Below are positions 43,418 through 49,443 of a DNA stretch of 49,443 nucleotides, in pieces (within the stretch, counting starts at the first letter, position 1; every line of letters begins with the position of its first letter). The notes beneath the pieces are model-generated. The model searched no databases and was not told where the DNA came from. It saw only the letters and a list, made by a program, of their open reading frames with translations. Source of the DNA: Paramagnetospirillum caucaseum (GTDB lineage: Bacteria > Pseudomonadota > Alphaproteobacteria > Rhodospirillales > Magnetospirillaceae); assembly GCF_000342045.1 (NCBI RefSeq), contig NZ_AONQ01000033.1:1-49443 (forward strand). Reading direction: 5' to 3'. The position numbers and the translations under genes were made by a program.

Positions 43418-44142
43418 GGGCGCCCGACACCATCCTGCCGCTGGAACTGGAGCGGGTCGGCTTCGCCGTCGGCGGGCGCCCCCTGCTGGACGACATCACC
43501 TTGCGCCTCGAGGCGGGGGTGCGGACCATCATTCTCGGCCCCAACGGGGCGGGCAAAAGCCTGCTGCTGCGCCTGTGCCACGGCCTGCTGGCGCCCAGCG
43601 ACGGCAGCGTCCGCTGGCATGGCGCCATGGCGGGCGAGCCGGTGCGCCGCCGTCAGGCCATGGTGTTCCAGCGTCCGGTACTGCTGCGCCGCTCGGCCGT
43701 CGCCAATGTCCGCTATGTCCTGGCCCTGGGCGGCGTGCCGTGGCGCCGCCGCGGCGCACTGGCCATGGAGGCGCTGGAGCGTTTCGGCCTCGCCGCCCTG
43801 GCCCAGCGCCCGGCCCGCGTGCTGTCGGGCGGCGAGCAGCAACGCCTCGCCCTGGCCCGGGCCTGGGCCGCCGGGCCGGACGTGCTGTTCCTGGACGAGC
43901 CGACCTCGGCGCTCGACCCCGCCGCCGCCCTGTCGGTGGAGATGGCGGTGCAGGAGTTCCACGCCTCGGGCACCAAGATCGTCATGACCACCCATGATCT
44001 GGGGCAGGCCCGCCGTCTGGCCGACGAGGTGGTGTTCCTGTCCCGCGGCCGCCTGGTGGAGCTTGCCCCGGCGGTGGAATTCTTCAAGGGGCCGGCATCG
44101 CCCCAAGCCCGCGCCTTTCTGGCCGGCGAACTGGTTTGCTGA
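43414..44142 (+). CDS. tupC: Tungstate-type ABC transporter ATP-binding protein TupC
   Basis: A 242-residue ATPase with Walker A (LGPNGAGKSLLLRL), Q-loop (AMVFQRPVLLRR), signature (LSGGEQQRLALARAW), Walker B (DVLFLDEPTSALD) and switch His (TTHDLGQ). It energises the TupB permease. There is no C-terminal ModC-type TOBE domain, consistent with TupC. ATGA overlap upstream, and 15 bases to the binding-protein gene. Confidence 0.88.
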   Translation: MRAPDTILPLELERVGFAVGGRPLLDDITLRLEAGVRTIILGPNGAGKSLLLRLCHGLLAPSDGSVRWHGAMAGEPVRRRQAMVFQRPVLLRRSAVANVRYVLALGGVPWRRRGALAMEALERFGLAALAQRPARVLSGGEQQRLALARAWAAGPDVLFLDEPTSALDPAAALSVEMAVQEFHASGTKIVMTTHDLGQARRLADEVVFLSRGRLVELAPAVEFFKGPASPQARAFLAGELVC

Positions 44143-44156
44143 GGAGGAACCATCCC

Positions 44157-44966
44157 ATGAAACGTCTGCTGCTTGCCGTCCTGGCGGTATTTTCGCTGGC
44201 CGCCGCCCCCGCCGGGGCCGAGGACCGCTTCATCACCCTGGCGTCGACCACCTCGACCGAGCAGTCGGGGCTGTTCGGCCATCTGCTGCCGCTGTTCAAG
44301 GCGGAGACCGGCATCGAGGTCCGCGTGGTGGCGGTGGGCACCGGCCAAGCGCTGAAGCTGGGCGAGCGCGGCGACGCCGACGCCCTGCTGGTCCACGACC
44401 GGGCCGGCGAGGACAAGTTCGTGGCCGAGGGCTTTGGACTGGACCGCCGCGACGTGATGTACAACGACTTCGTGGTGGTGGGGCCGTCGGCCGATCCGGC
44501 CGGCGTCAAGGGCGGCAAGGACGCCGCCGAGGCGTTCAAGAAGATCGCCGCCGCCAAGGCGCCCTTCGCGTCCCGCGGCGACGATTCCGGCACCCACCGC
44601 AGTGAACTGCGCCTGTGGAAGAAGGCCGGGGTGGACGTCAAGGCCGGCGGCGAGTGGTATCGCGAACTGGGCTCGGGCATGGGGCCGACGCTCAATACGG
44701 CGGCCGGCATGAACGCCTACGCCCTGGCCGATCGCGGCACCTGGGCCAGCTTCAAGAACCGCCAGTCCCTGGCCATCGTGGTGGAGGGCGACCGCGCCCT
44801 GTTCAATCCCTACGGCTCGATCCTGGTCAATCCCGAGAAGCACAAGGCGGTGAAGGCCGCCGATTCCAAGGCCTGGCACCTATGGCTGAGCGGCCCCAAG
44901 GGCCAGGCGGCCATCGCCGCCTTCAAGATCGGCGGCGAGCAGTTGTTTTTCGGCGATGCCAGATAG
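44157..44966 (+). CDS. tupA: Tungstate-binding periplasmic protein TupA
   Basis: A 269-residue periplasmic protein: signal peptide (MKRLLLAVLAVFSLAAAPAGA) and the TupA family start ITLASTTSTEQSGLFGHLLPLF, whose Thr-Thr-Ser-Thr motif contacts the oxyanion. Further family features are GTGQALKLGERGDADALLVHD, DRRDVMYNDFVVVGP and SRGDDSGTH. TupA binds tungstate very tightly and selectively. GAGGAGG lies upstream of the ATG. Its next neighbour is a diverged paralogue. Confidence 0.88.
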   Translation: MKRLLLAVLAVFSLAAAPAGAEDRFITLASTTSTEQSGLFGHLLPLFKAETGIEVRVVAVGTGQALKLGERGDADALLVHDRAGEDKFVAEGFGLDRRDVMYNDFVVVGPSADPAGVKGGKDAAEAFKKIAAAKAPFASRGDDSGTHRSELRLWKKAGVDVKAGGEWYRELGSGMGPTLNTAAGMNAYALADRGTWASFKNRQSLAIVVEGDRALFNPYGSILVNPEKHKAVKAADSKAWHLWLSGPKGQAAIAAFKIGGEQLFFGDAR

Positions 44967-44979
44967 GGAGGGCCGGACC

Positions 44980-45831
44980 ATGAATCGCAGAGCTTTTCTC
45001 GGCGGCGCGCTCGGCAGCGCGGGTGTCGCGGCGATGGCGGCGGCGGCGGAGCCGTCCGAGGTGGTGCTGCTGGCCAGCACCATCGGTCCCATCGACGCCG
45101 GCATCGTGCCCGCTTTGGCCCAGGCCTTCCACGCCCGCACCGGCATGGTGGTGCGCTTCGTCGGCGCGGGGACCGGCGCCACCCTGGAAATGTCCAAGCG
45201 GGGCGAATTTGATCTGGTGATGGTCCACGCCTTGTCCCTGGAAAAGAAGTTCATGGCCGACGGCTTCGGCGTCGACCGCCGCGACGTCATGTACAATGAC
45301 TTCGTCCTGCTGGGGCCGGCCTCCGATCCCGCCGGCATCAAGGGCATGGCCGACCCCAAGGCGGCGCTGCGGCGCATTGCCGAGGCCGGGGCCCGCTTCG
45401 TGACGCGGGGCGACAATTCCGGCACCCACGTGGCGGAAAAGGCCCTGTGGGACAAGGCCGGCCTCCAGCCCCAGGGGGCCTGGTACGAGGTGTTCGAGAA
45501 GGGGGCCGGCGGTAACGGCCCGACCCTGAAGCACGCCGACGAGCGCGGCGCCTACGTGCTGATGGACCGCGCCACCTGGCTGGTGCTCAAGGCCAGGCTG
45601 TCCCTGGCCCTGCTGGTGGAGGGCCATCCCGATCTGTTCAACTTCATCGCCGTGATCCGCACCAATCCCGAACGTTTCCCCAAGGCCAACGCCGCCGGGG
45701 CCCAGCGCTTCGCCGACTGGCTGGTGGGCGACGAGGCGCAGGCCCTGATCGCCCGGTTCGGACGGGCGGAATACGGGGCGCCGCTGTTCTTCGCCAACGC
45801 CGGAGCCAAGGTGCGGCCGCCGGGATTGTGA
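44980..45831 (+). CDS. Second TupA-like binding protein, Tat-type signal, changed ligand motif
   Basis: A 283-residue paralogue of TupA sharing DRRDVMYNDFVLLGPASDPAGIKG and TRGDNSGTH, but the oxyanion motif reads STIGPIDAGI where TupA has TTSTEQSGL. The N-terminus MNRRAFLGGALGSAGVAAMAAAA is a twin-arginine (Tat) signal, whereas tupA has a Sec signal. It lies 13 bases after tupA, with AGGGAGG before the ATG. It probably binds a different oxyanion or serves the same permease under other conditions. A strong terminator follows. Confidence 0.85.
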   Translation: MNRRAFLGGALGSAGVAAMAAAAEPSEVVLLASTIGPIDAGIVPALAQAFHARTGMVVRFVGAGTGATLEMSKRGEFDLVMVHALSLEKKFMADGFGVDRRDVMYNDFVLLGPASDPAGIKGMADPKAALRRIAEAGARFVTRGDNSGTHVAEKALWDKAGLQPQGAWYEVFEKGAGGNGPTLKHADERGAYVLMDRATWLVLKARLSLALLVEGHPDLFNFIAVIRTNPERFPKANAAGAQRFADWLVGDEAQALIARFGRAEYGAPLFFANAGAKVRPPGL

Positions 45832-45845
45832 GCCCCCTCGAACGA

Positions 45846-45887
45846 AAAGGGCGGCATCCCCGCGGCTGGCCGGGGATGCCGCCCTTT
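45846..45887. terminator. Strong bidirectional terminator after the tup operon
   Basis: AAAGGGCGGCATCCCCG pairs perfectly over 17 bp with CGGGGATGCCGCCCTTT around an 8-base loop, with T-rich ends on both strands. It lies between the second binding-protein stop and the stop of a small convergent gene. Confidence 0.9.
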
Positions 45888-45900
45888 GGATTCCCGTGTC

Positions 45901-46095
45901 TTACTGGATCCGCTGCAGCAGGACGCGGATGTTGGGGTGGTGGTCGAACGGGTCGCGGTACCAGGCGACATCTTGGATTCGATACCATTTGCCGCTTCGG
46001 GTCCTGAGAGCCTTGCCGATGGTCGGGCAGATGTCCGCCTCGAAGCAACGGTTGATTTCACTCTTGTCGAATGATTCGTTGATGACGTAGCGCAT
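45901..46095 (-). CDS. Small hypothetical protein, 64 residues
   Basis: A 64-residue minus-strand frame (MRYVINESFDKSEINRCFEA at the start, then SGKWYRIQDVAWYRDPFDHHPNIRVLLQRIQ) that looks like a real small cytoplasmic protein: balanced composition and less G+C-rich codons than neighbours. It ends just before a bidirectional terminator and starts beside AT-rich DNA able to hold its promoter. Only a weak ribosome site is visible. No family recognised. Confidence 0.6.
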   Translation of the reverse strand: MRYVINESFDKSEINRCFEADICPTIGKALRTRSGKWYRIQDVAWYRDPFDHHPNIRVLLQRIQ

Positions 46096-46386
46096 GATGA
46101 CCAGCCGTATGTAAAGTGAACAACTGGCTTTATCCTATTATAATATTATTCATATTTCAGTGATGGGCTTCACATATAAAATTTTATGTAAATTTACACT
46201 GTGTCGAATCAATTTTCGGTGACAATAACCCTATCCGTTTGCCGGGAATCCTCTGTAACGGAAAGTGATTTCGGCACGGCAACGGTTGAAGTCGGGCGGC
46301 GGAAGTGTCACCTTAGGGGGTATGGGCCGAGTTCGCGGGTCGCTGTTTCCGCGGCGACGAACGGGCGACGGTATGGAGAAAAGCGC
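46096..46386. promoter_or_regulatory. AT-rich intergenic region with palindrome
   Basis: This gap between two divergent genes is strongly AT-rich from about 46110 to 46220, with TATAAT-like sequence near 46138-46144 and a perfect palindrome ATAAAATTTTAT (46176-46187). It probably holds promoters for the small gene on the left and the RcdA-like gene on the right. Nothing coding is evident; the frame open from 46201 is unlikely to be translated before 46387. Confidence 0.5.
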
Positions 46387-46788
46387 ATGCCCCAGCCCGC
46401 TTTTTTTCGCAGGACCTATGACGAGACCATGACCTTGATGGTCGAGGCCCGCAACTACCTGACATTCGCCGAGCGCCGCGAGCGCGAGCGGGTCGGCGGC
46501 ATGGTCGGCCTGCGCATGAGCTGCGAGGCCATGCGGGTCACCTCCCGCCTGACCCAGGTGATGGCCTGGCTGATGCTCCAGCGCGCCGTCCAGGAGGGCG
46601 AGGTGGAGGCCGAGGAGGCGCTGCGCGACGAATGCCGCCTGTCGGGGGCCGACGTCTGCCTGGACGAGAGCTTCAGCGGCGACGAGACCCTGCCCAATCA
46701 CCTGCGCAGCCTGATGGACCGTTCGTACCGCCTGTACGTCCGGGTGGCGCGGCTGGAGGAGATGCTGATACAGCGGGTGCTGCATTAG
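46387..46788 (+). CDS. DUF1465 / RcdA-like protein
   Basis: A 133-residue, all-helical protein of the DUF1465 family, which includes RcdA, an adaptor that helps ClpXP degrade the cell-cycle regulator CtrA in Caulobacter. Visible helices: YDETMTLMVEARNYLTFAERRE, LRMSCEAMRVTSRLTQVMAWLML, and NHLRSLMDRSYRLYVRVARLEE. ATG at 46387 is chosen because homology-like sequence (MPQPAFFRRTYDETM) begins there and GGAGAA lies upstream. The family is alphaproteobacterial, supporting the organism call. Convergent with the cyclase gene, six bases apart. Confidence 0.85.
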   Translation: MPQPAFFRRTYDETMTLMVEARNYLTFAERRERERVGGMVGLRMSCEAMRVTSRLTQVMAWLMLQRAVQEGEVEAEEALRDECRLSGADVCLDESFSGDETLPNHLRSLMDRSYRLYVRVARLEEMLIQRVLH

Positions 46789-46794
46789 GCAGCT

Positions 46795-48549
46795 TCAGCG
46801 CCAGACCACTTCCCACAGCTGGAACTTGTCGCGGAACCCCTTCAGGGCGTGCATGCCGCCGTCCTGGAACGCGCCCTTGCCGGCGGCGAGGTCCTTGACC
46901 ACCTGGGTGCACAGGGTCTGATCCGAATCCGTGGCGGCGCAGACACGGGCCGCCAGCTGGACGGTGGAGCCGAACAGGTCGTCCTCTTCCTGGATGGGCT
47001 CGCCGGCATTCAGCCCGATGCGCAGATGCAGCGGCAGGTTGGGCTGTTTCTCGTTGTGGGTGGTGACCTGGCGCTGGATCTGGACGGTGGCCTCCACCGC
47101 GTTGGCGGCCGAGGCGAACGAGGCCATGATGCCGTCGCCGGTGTGCTTGACCTCGCGCCCGGCGAACTGGGTCAGCGCGGTGCGGACGATGGCGTTGTGC
47201 TTGCGCACGATCTCCTGGGCCGCCTGGTCGCCGCGCGCCTGGGTCAGGTCGGTGGAGCCCACCATGTCGGTGAACATCACCGTCATGAGGGCCGATTGCT
47301 TCTTTTCGGTGGCCGGCTTGTTCCAGTCCTTGAGCGAGGTCTGGAGCTTGATCATCGGCGTGCCTTCATCACCCTCCGCCCAGGATTCCATGGAGGACTT
47401 GCCGGCTTCGAACATGCGGGCATAGCGCTGCTCGCCCATGTATTCCGGCACCTTGTCGTAGAAGACGGCGGCCAGGTCGCCGGGAGTGCCCAGCTTCTCG
47501 ATGATGGATTTCAGCAGCTTGCGCTGGCCGGCCGAATCCAGCTTCTGGGCACGGGCGATGGACTGGACGGCGCCGGCCATGAACAGGTTGAGGCCGAAGG
47601 TGGTGTATTTGTCGGTGCTGGGCGCCGTCTGGCGGACGATCTCCATGGACTTGTCTACGAAGCGGTCGGTGACCTTCCTGGTGGCTTCCAGTACCGGGGT
47701 GGAGGGGATGGCGTCCACGGCGGCAGCGGTGGCCGAAGGCTCCCCGGCCGGGCCGGCCAGGGGCGGCGGCTCGGCCTCGGGCGGCGGGGTGGCCTCGGCG
47801 GGTTCCGGTTCGGGGTCGTCGCCCCAGGTCTCGGGGATCATCTCGGCCTCGGCCTTCTTGGCCAGCTTGTTCAGCGACTTCTTCACCGCCTCGGACGGCT
47901 GGGGGCGGGGCGGCGGCGGCGGGGCGGCGGCGGCCCCGCGGTTGAACTGGAAATTGGCGTTGCGTGGCATGAAGCGCAGGCCCAGCGGCACGGCGGTGCC
48001 CAGGAACACCAGGCCGAACACGGCGACCAGCATCTGGCCATAGGCGTCGGGGGTGATGCGGTAGCCGTAATCGTAGAGGAAGACGATACCCGAGGGCACC
48101 AGACGAAGGGCTCCCAGCCCCATTCCCGACGCCACCAGCAGAATGACGGTCAGGCGCAGGATGGTGGCGCCGGCGCCGATGCTGGGGCCGCCGGAGCGTG
48201 CCCGGGCGGCCTTGGCCGCCTTCTTGGCGGCGGCCACCCTGGCGGAGCCGCCCTTGCCGGCGTCCCCGTCCTTGCCGCCGCCTTTGCCGCCGCCACCCCC
48301 GCCGCCGCCGGCTCCGGCGGGGCTCTTCTTGGTCTGGACGTTGCGGCCGGACAGGTAGACCTCGGCCTCGTCGAACACGTTGGTGTCGGTGTTGTAGGTC
48401 TCGCGCAGCACCTTGGTGCGCACGCCAAGGGTGCTTTCCAGCTCCTTGGCCTCGCGGACAGCCTCGTCACGCTCCAGCCGCGGGAAGCGTGCGTGCAGCA
48501 TCCACCCCCGGCCTTCCATGACGTAAACTTCAAAATGAACGATGATCAT
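46795..48549 (-). CDS. Class III adenylate/guanylate cyclase, membrane-bound
   Basis: A 584-residue protein. The N-terminal 75 residues form a small domain of unknown function (HFEVYVMEGRGWMLHARFPRLE), followed by a Gly/Lys-rich low-complexity linker, two membrane helices (about residues 125-145 and 165-185), a Pro-rich linker, a helical region, and a C-terminal cyclase domain with metal-binding Asp428 (FTDMVGSTDLTQ) and Asp472 (VKHTGDGIMASF) and LRIGLNAGEPI. It makes cAMP or cGMP at the inner membrane. The start at 48549 (MIIVHFEV) is preferred to an ATG at 48576 for its conserved-looking beginning. Confidence 0.9.
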   Translation of the reverse strand: MIIVHFEVYVMEGRGWMLHARFPRLERDEAVREAKELESTLGVRTKVLRETYNTDTNVFDEAEVYLSGRNVQTKKSPAGAGGGGGGGGKGGGKDGDAGKGGSARVAAAKKAAKAARARSGGPSIGAGATILRLTVILLVASGMGLGALRLVPSGIVFLYDYGYRITPDAYGQMLVAVFGLVFLGTAVPLGLRFMPRNANFQFNRGAAAAPPPPPRPQPSEAVKKSLNKLAKKAEAEMIPETWGDDPEPEPAEATPPPEAEPPPLAGPAGEPSATAAAVDAIPSTPVLEATRKVTDRFVDKSMEIVRQTAPSTDKYTTFGLNLFMAGAVQSIARAQKLDSAGQRKLLKSIIEKLGTPGDLAAVFYDKVPEYMGEQRYARMFEAGKSSMESWAEGDEGTPMIKLQTSLKDWNKPATEKKQSALMTVMFTDMVGSTDLTQARGDQAAQEIVRKHNAIVRTALTQFAGREVKHTGDGIMASFASAANAVEATVQIQRQVTTHNEKQPNLPLHLRIGLNAGEPIQEEDDLFGSTVQLAARVCAATDSDQTLCTQVVKDLAAGKGAFQDGGMHALKGFRDKFQLWEVVWR

Positions 48550-48662
48550 GTCCGCCCAATCACCGTCTGGCTTCAATTACAAATCGGCCAGGGAGTATGA
48601 CAGCTCCCTTGTTAAAAATTTGCTCTACCCGCTGGACGTCAAGAAGTCCACAGCAAACACTT

Positions 48663-48686
48663 TCGGCCGGCGTTAAAGCCGGCCGA
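48663..48686 (-). terminator. Hairpin downstream of rpmE
   Basis: TCGGCCGGC pairs with GCCGGCCGA (9 bp) around GTTAAA, 72 bases after the rpmE stop on the minus strand. The following minus-strand bases are moderately T-rich. The rest of the 208-base gap before the cyclase gene shows no gene. Confidence 0.55.
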
Positions 48687-48757
48687 TCGTGCAGTCCGAT
48701 AATTTGGCGCAGGCGGATGCCGGACGGCCGAGGCCAATCCGGCATCGCCAATCCCTC

Positions 48758-48991
48758 TTAGGAATTGGTCGACTTGATGCCGAAGCCGTCGAAGCGCTTC
48801 TTGAACTTGGCCAACTGGCCGGCCGTATCGACCATACGGTGCACGCCGGTCCAGGCCGGGTGCGACTTGGGGTCGATATCCAGGCGCAGAGTGTCGCCAG
48901 CCTTACCCATGGTGGACCGGGTCTTGTACTCGGTGCCGTCCGTCATCACCACGTTGATCTCGTGGTAGTCGGGATGAATGTTGTCCTTCAT
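48758..48991 (-). CDS. rpmE: 50S ribosomal protein L31
   Basis: A 77-residue L31 ([20 protein letters not shown], then [30 protein letters not shown]). It has no cysteine, so it is the zinc-free form common in alphaproteobacteria. GGAGC precedes the ATG. It is a single-gene unit divergent from cyaY. Confidence 0.97.
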   Translation of the reverse strand: MKDNIHPDYHEINVVMTDGTEYKTRSTMGKAGDTLRLDIDPKSHPAWTGVHRMVDTAGQLAKFKKRFDGFGIKSTNS

Positions 48992-49113
48992 AGCCTGAAG
49001 CTCCGCAAATCGAAGGCGCGTATATAGCCAATACCGGGGCGGTGCGCAAGCGGTCCTTCACCCCGGAGAGGAATTCGGGTTAGCATCGCCGCCCCAACCC
49101 CTGGAGATGCCCG

Positions 49114-49419
49114 ATGAGTCTCGATGAAAGCCGTTTCGCCAGCCTTGCCGACCCGTTGCTGGAGCGCATCGCCGATGCGGTCGAGGATGCCATCGACGAT
49201 TCCGAGGCCGACCTGCACGCGGGCATCCTGACGCTCACCCTGCCGGGCATCGGCCAGTACGTGATCAACAAGCATTCCCCCAACCGCGAAATCTGGCTGT
49301 CGTCGCCGAAAAGCGGCGCCCATCATTTCGGCTGGAGCGGCGAGCGGTGGGTGTCGACCCGCAATGCCGAGATCGAACTGCTCGGTCTGCTGCTGGCCGA
49401 GATCGGCGTGGTGGCGTGA
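49114..49419 (+). CDS. cyaY: Frataxin-family iron donor protein CyaY
   Basis: A 101-residue frataxin: an acidic first helix (ESRFASLADPLLERIADAVEDAIDD), strands LHAGILTLTLPGIGQYVINKH and EIWLSSPKSGAHHFGW, and a final helix (AEIELLGLLLAEIG). It binds iron on the acidic ridge and tunes iron-sulfur cluster assembly. GGAGATG precedes the ATG. Single gene, with a short hairpin after its stop. Confidence 0.9.
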   Translation: MSLDESRFASLADPLLERIADAVEDAIDDSEADLHAGILTLTLPGIGQYVINKHSPNREIWLSSPKSGAHHFGWSGERWVSTRNAEIELLGLLLAEIGVVA

Positions 49420-49424
49420 GTTAC

Positions 49425-49437
49425 GGGCGGGACGCCC
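49425..49437. repeat. Short GGGCG/CGCCC hairpin
   Basis: GGGCG-GGA-CGCCC begins six bases after the cyaY stop and runs to near the window edge. It is similar to the hairpins at 3086-3098 and 39511-39523. Confidence 0.45.
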
Positions 49438-49443
49438 GCGCTC

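Noticed and set aside
46201-46386. A 62-codon N-terminal extension of the RcdA-like gene
   Set aside because: It crosses AT-rich promoter-like DNA, has no family resemblance, and the Met at 46387 fits the family start.
48290-48320. Runs of C and repeated GCC near 48290 as a tandem repeat element
   Set aside because: They encode the Gly-rich linker of the cyclase and are ordinary low-complexity coding sequence.
1-49443. CRISPR arrays, tRNA or rRNA genes, insertion sequences, phage genes and magnetosome genes
   Set aside because: No regularly spaced repeats, cloverleaf-like sequences, transposases or characteristic proteins were seen while reading both strands.

Overview
The window is GC-rich (roughly two-thirds G+C), gene-dense DNA from a chromosome that looks alphaproteobacterial. 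Clues are an RcdA/DUF1465-type protein, a cysteine-free L31, a GH17-GT2 glucan synthase, and protein styles typical of Rhodospirillales such as Magnetospirillum. The genus is an inference; no magnetosome, phage or insertion-sequence genes are present.

Positions 1-31427 form one large periplasmic alcohol-oxidation island built around pyrroloquinoline quinone (PQQ). It holds a quinoprotein alcohol dehydrogenase (exaA-like, 8842-10581), its acetaldehyde dehydrogenase partner exaC (1087-2607), two c-type cytochromes, and the PQQ genes pqqA, B, C, D and E in three transcription units. It also holds the quinoprotein-associated accessory set: SoxYZ-like carrier, metallo-hydrolase, XoxJ-like binding protein and CxxxCW protein. 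Transport is provided by a PedA1-A2-B-C-type ABC transporter, a second ABC importer, a TonB-dependent receptor, a TonB protein and a porin. Signalling genes are a FIST protein, a hybrid histidine kinase and two NarL-type response regulators. The dehydrogenase carries Asp316-Phe-Asp318 at its active site. This is the signature of lanthanide-using quinoproteins, so the transporters and TonB receptor may serve rare-earth uptake.

The main discovery is an 18-bp dyad, consensus ATTrGACCTATTGCCAAT, at ten places in this island. Each copy lies 21-23 bp upstream of a -10-like hexamer in front of a transcription unit: exaC, the TonB receptor, exaA, the cytochrome/pqqBC operon, the Ped-type ABC operon, the second ABC operon (shared with the CxxxCW gene), the cytochrome-Cache gene, pqqDE, pqqA and one response regulator. 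None was seen in positions 31428-49443. This looks like the operator of one LuxR/NarL-type activator controlling the whole system. One ABC gene (17655-18390) is frameshifted at a run of eight G.

Positions 31428-49443 are mostly general genome: a chemoreceptor with a C-terminal PilZ domain, a GH17-GT2 glucan synthase, purB, a MarR regulator, a membrane-anchored ParA-like ATPase, a PAS histidine kinase, rimO, a tungstate-type ABC operon with two diverged binding proteins, an RcdA-like protein, a class III nucleotide cyclase, rpmE and cyaY.
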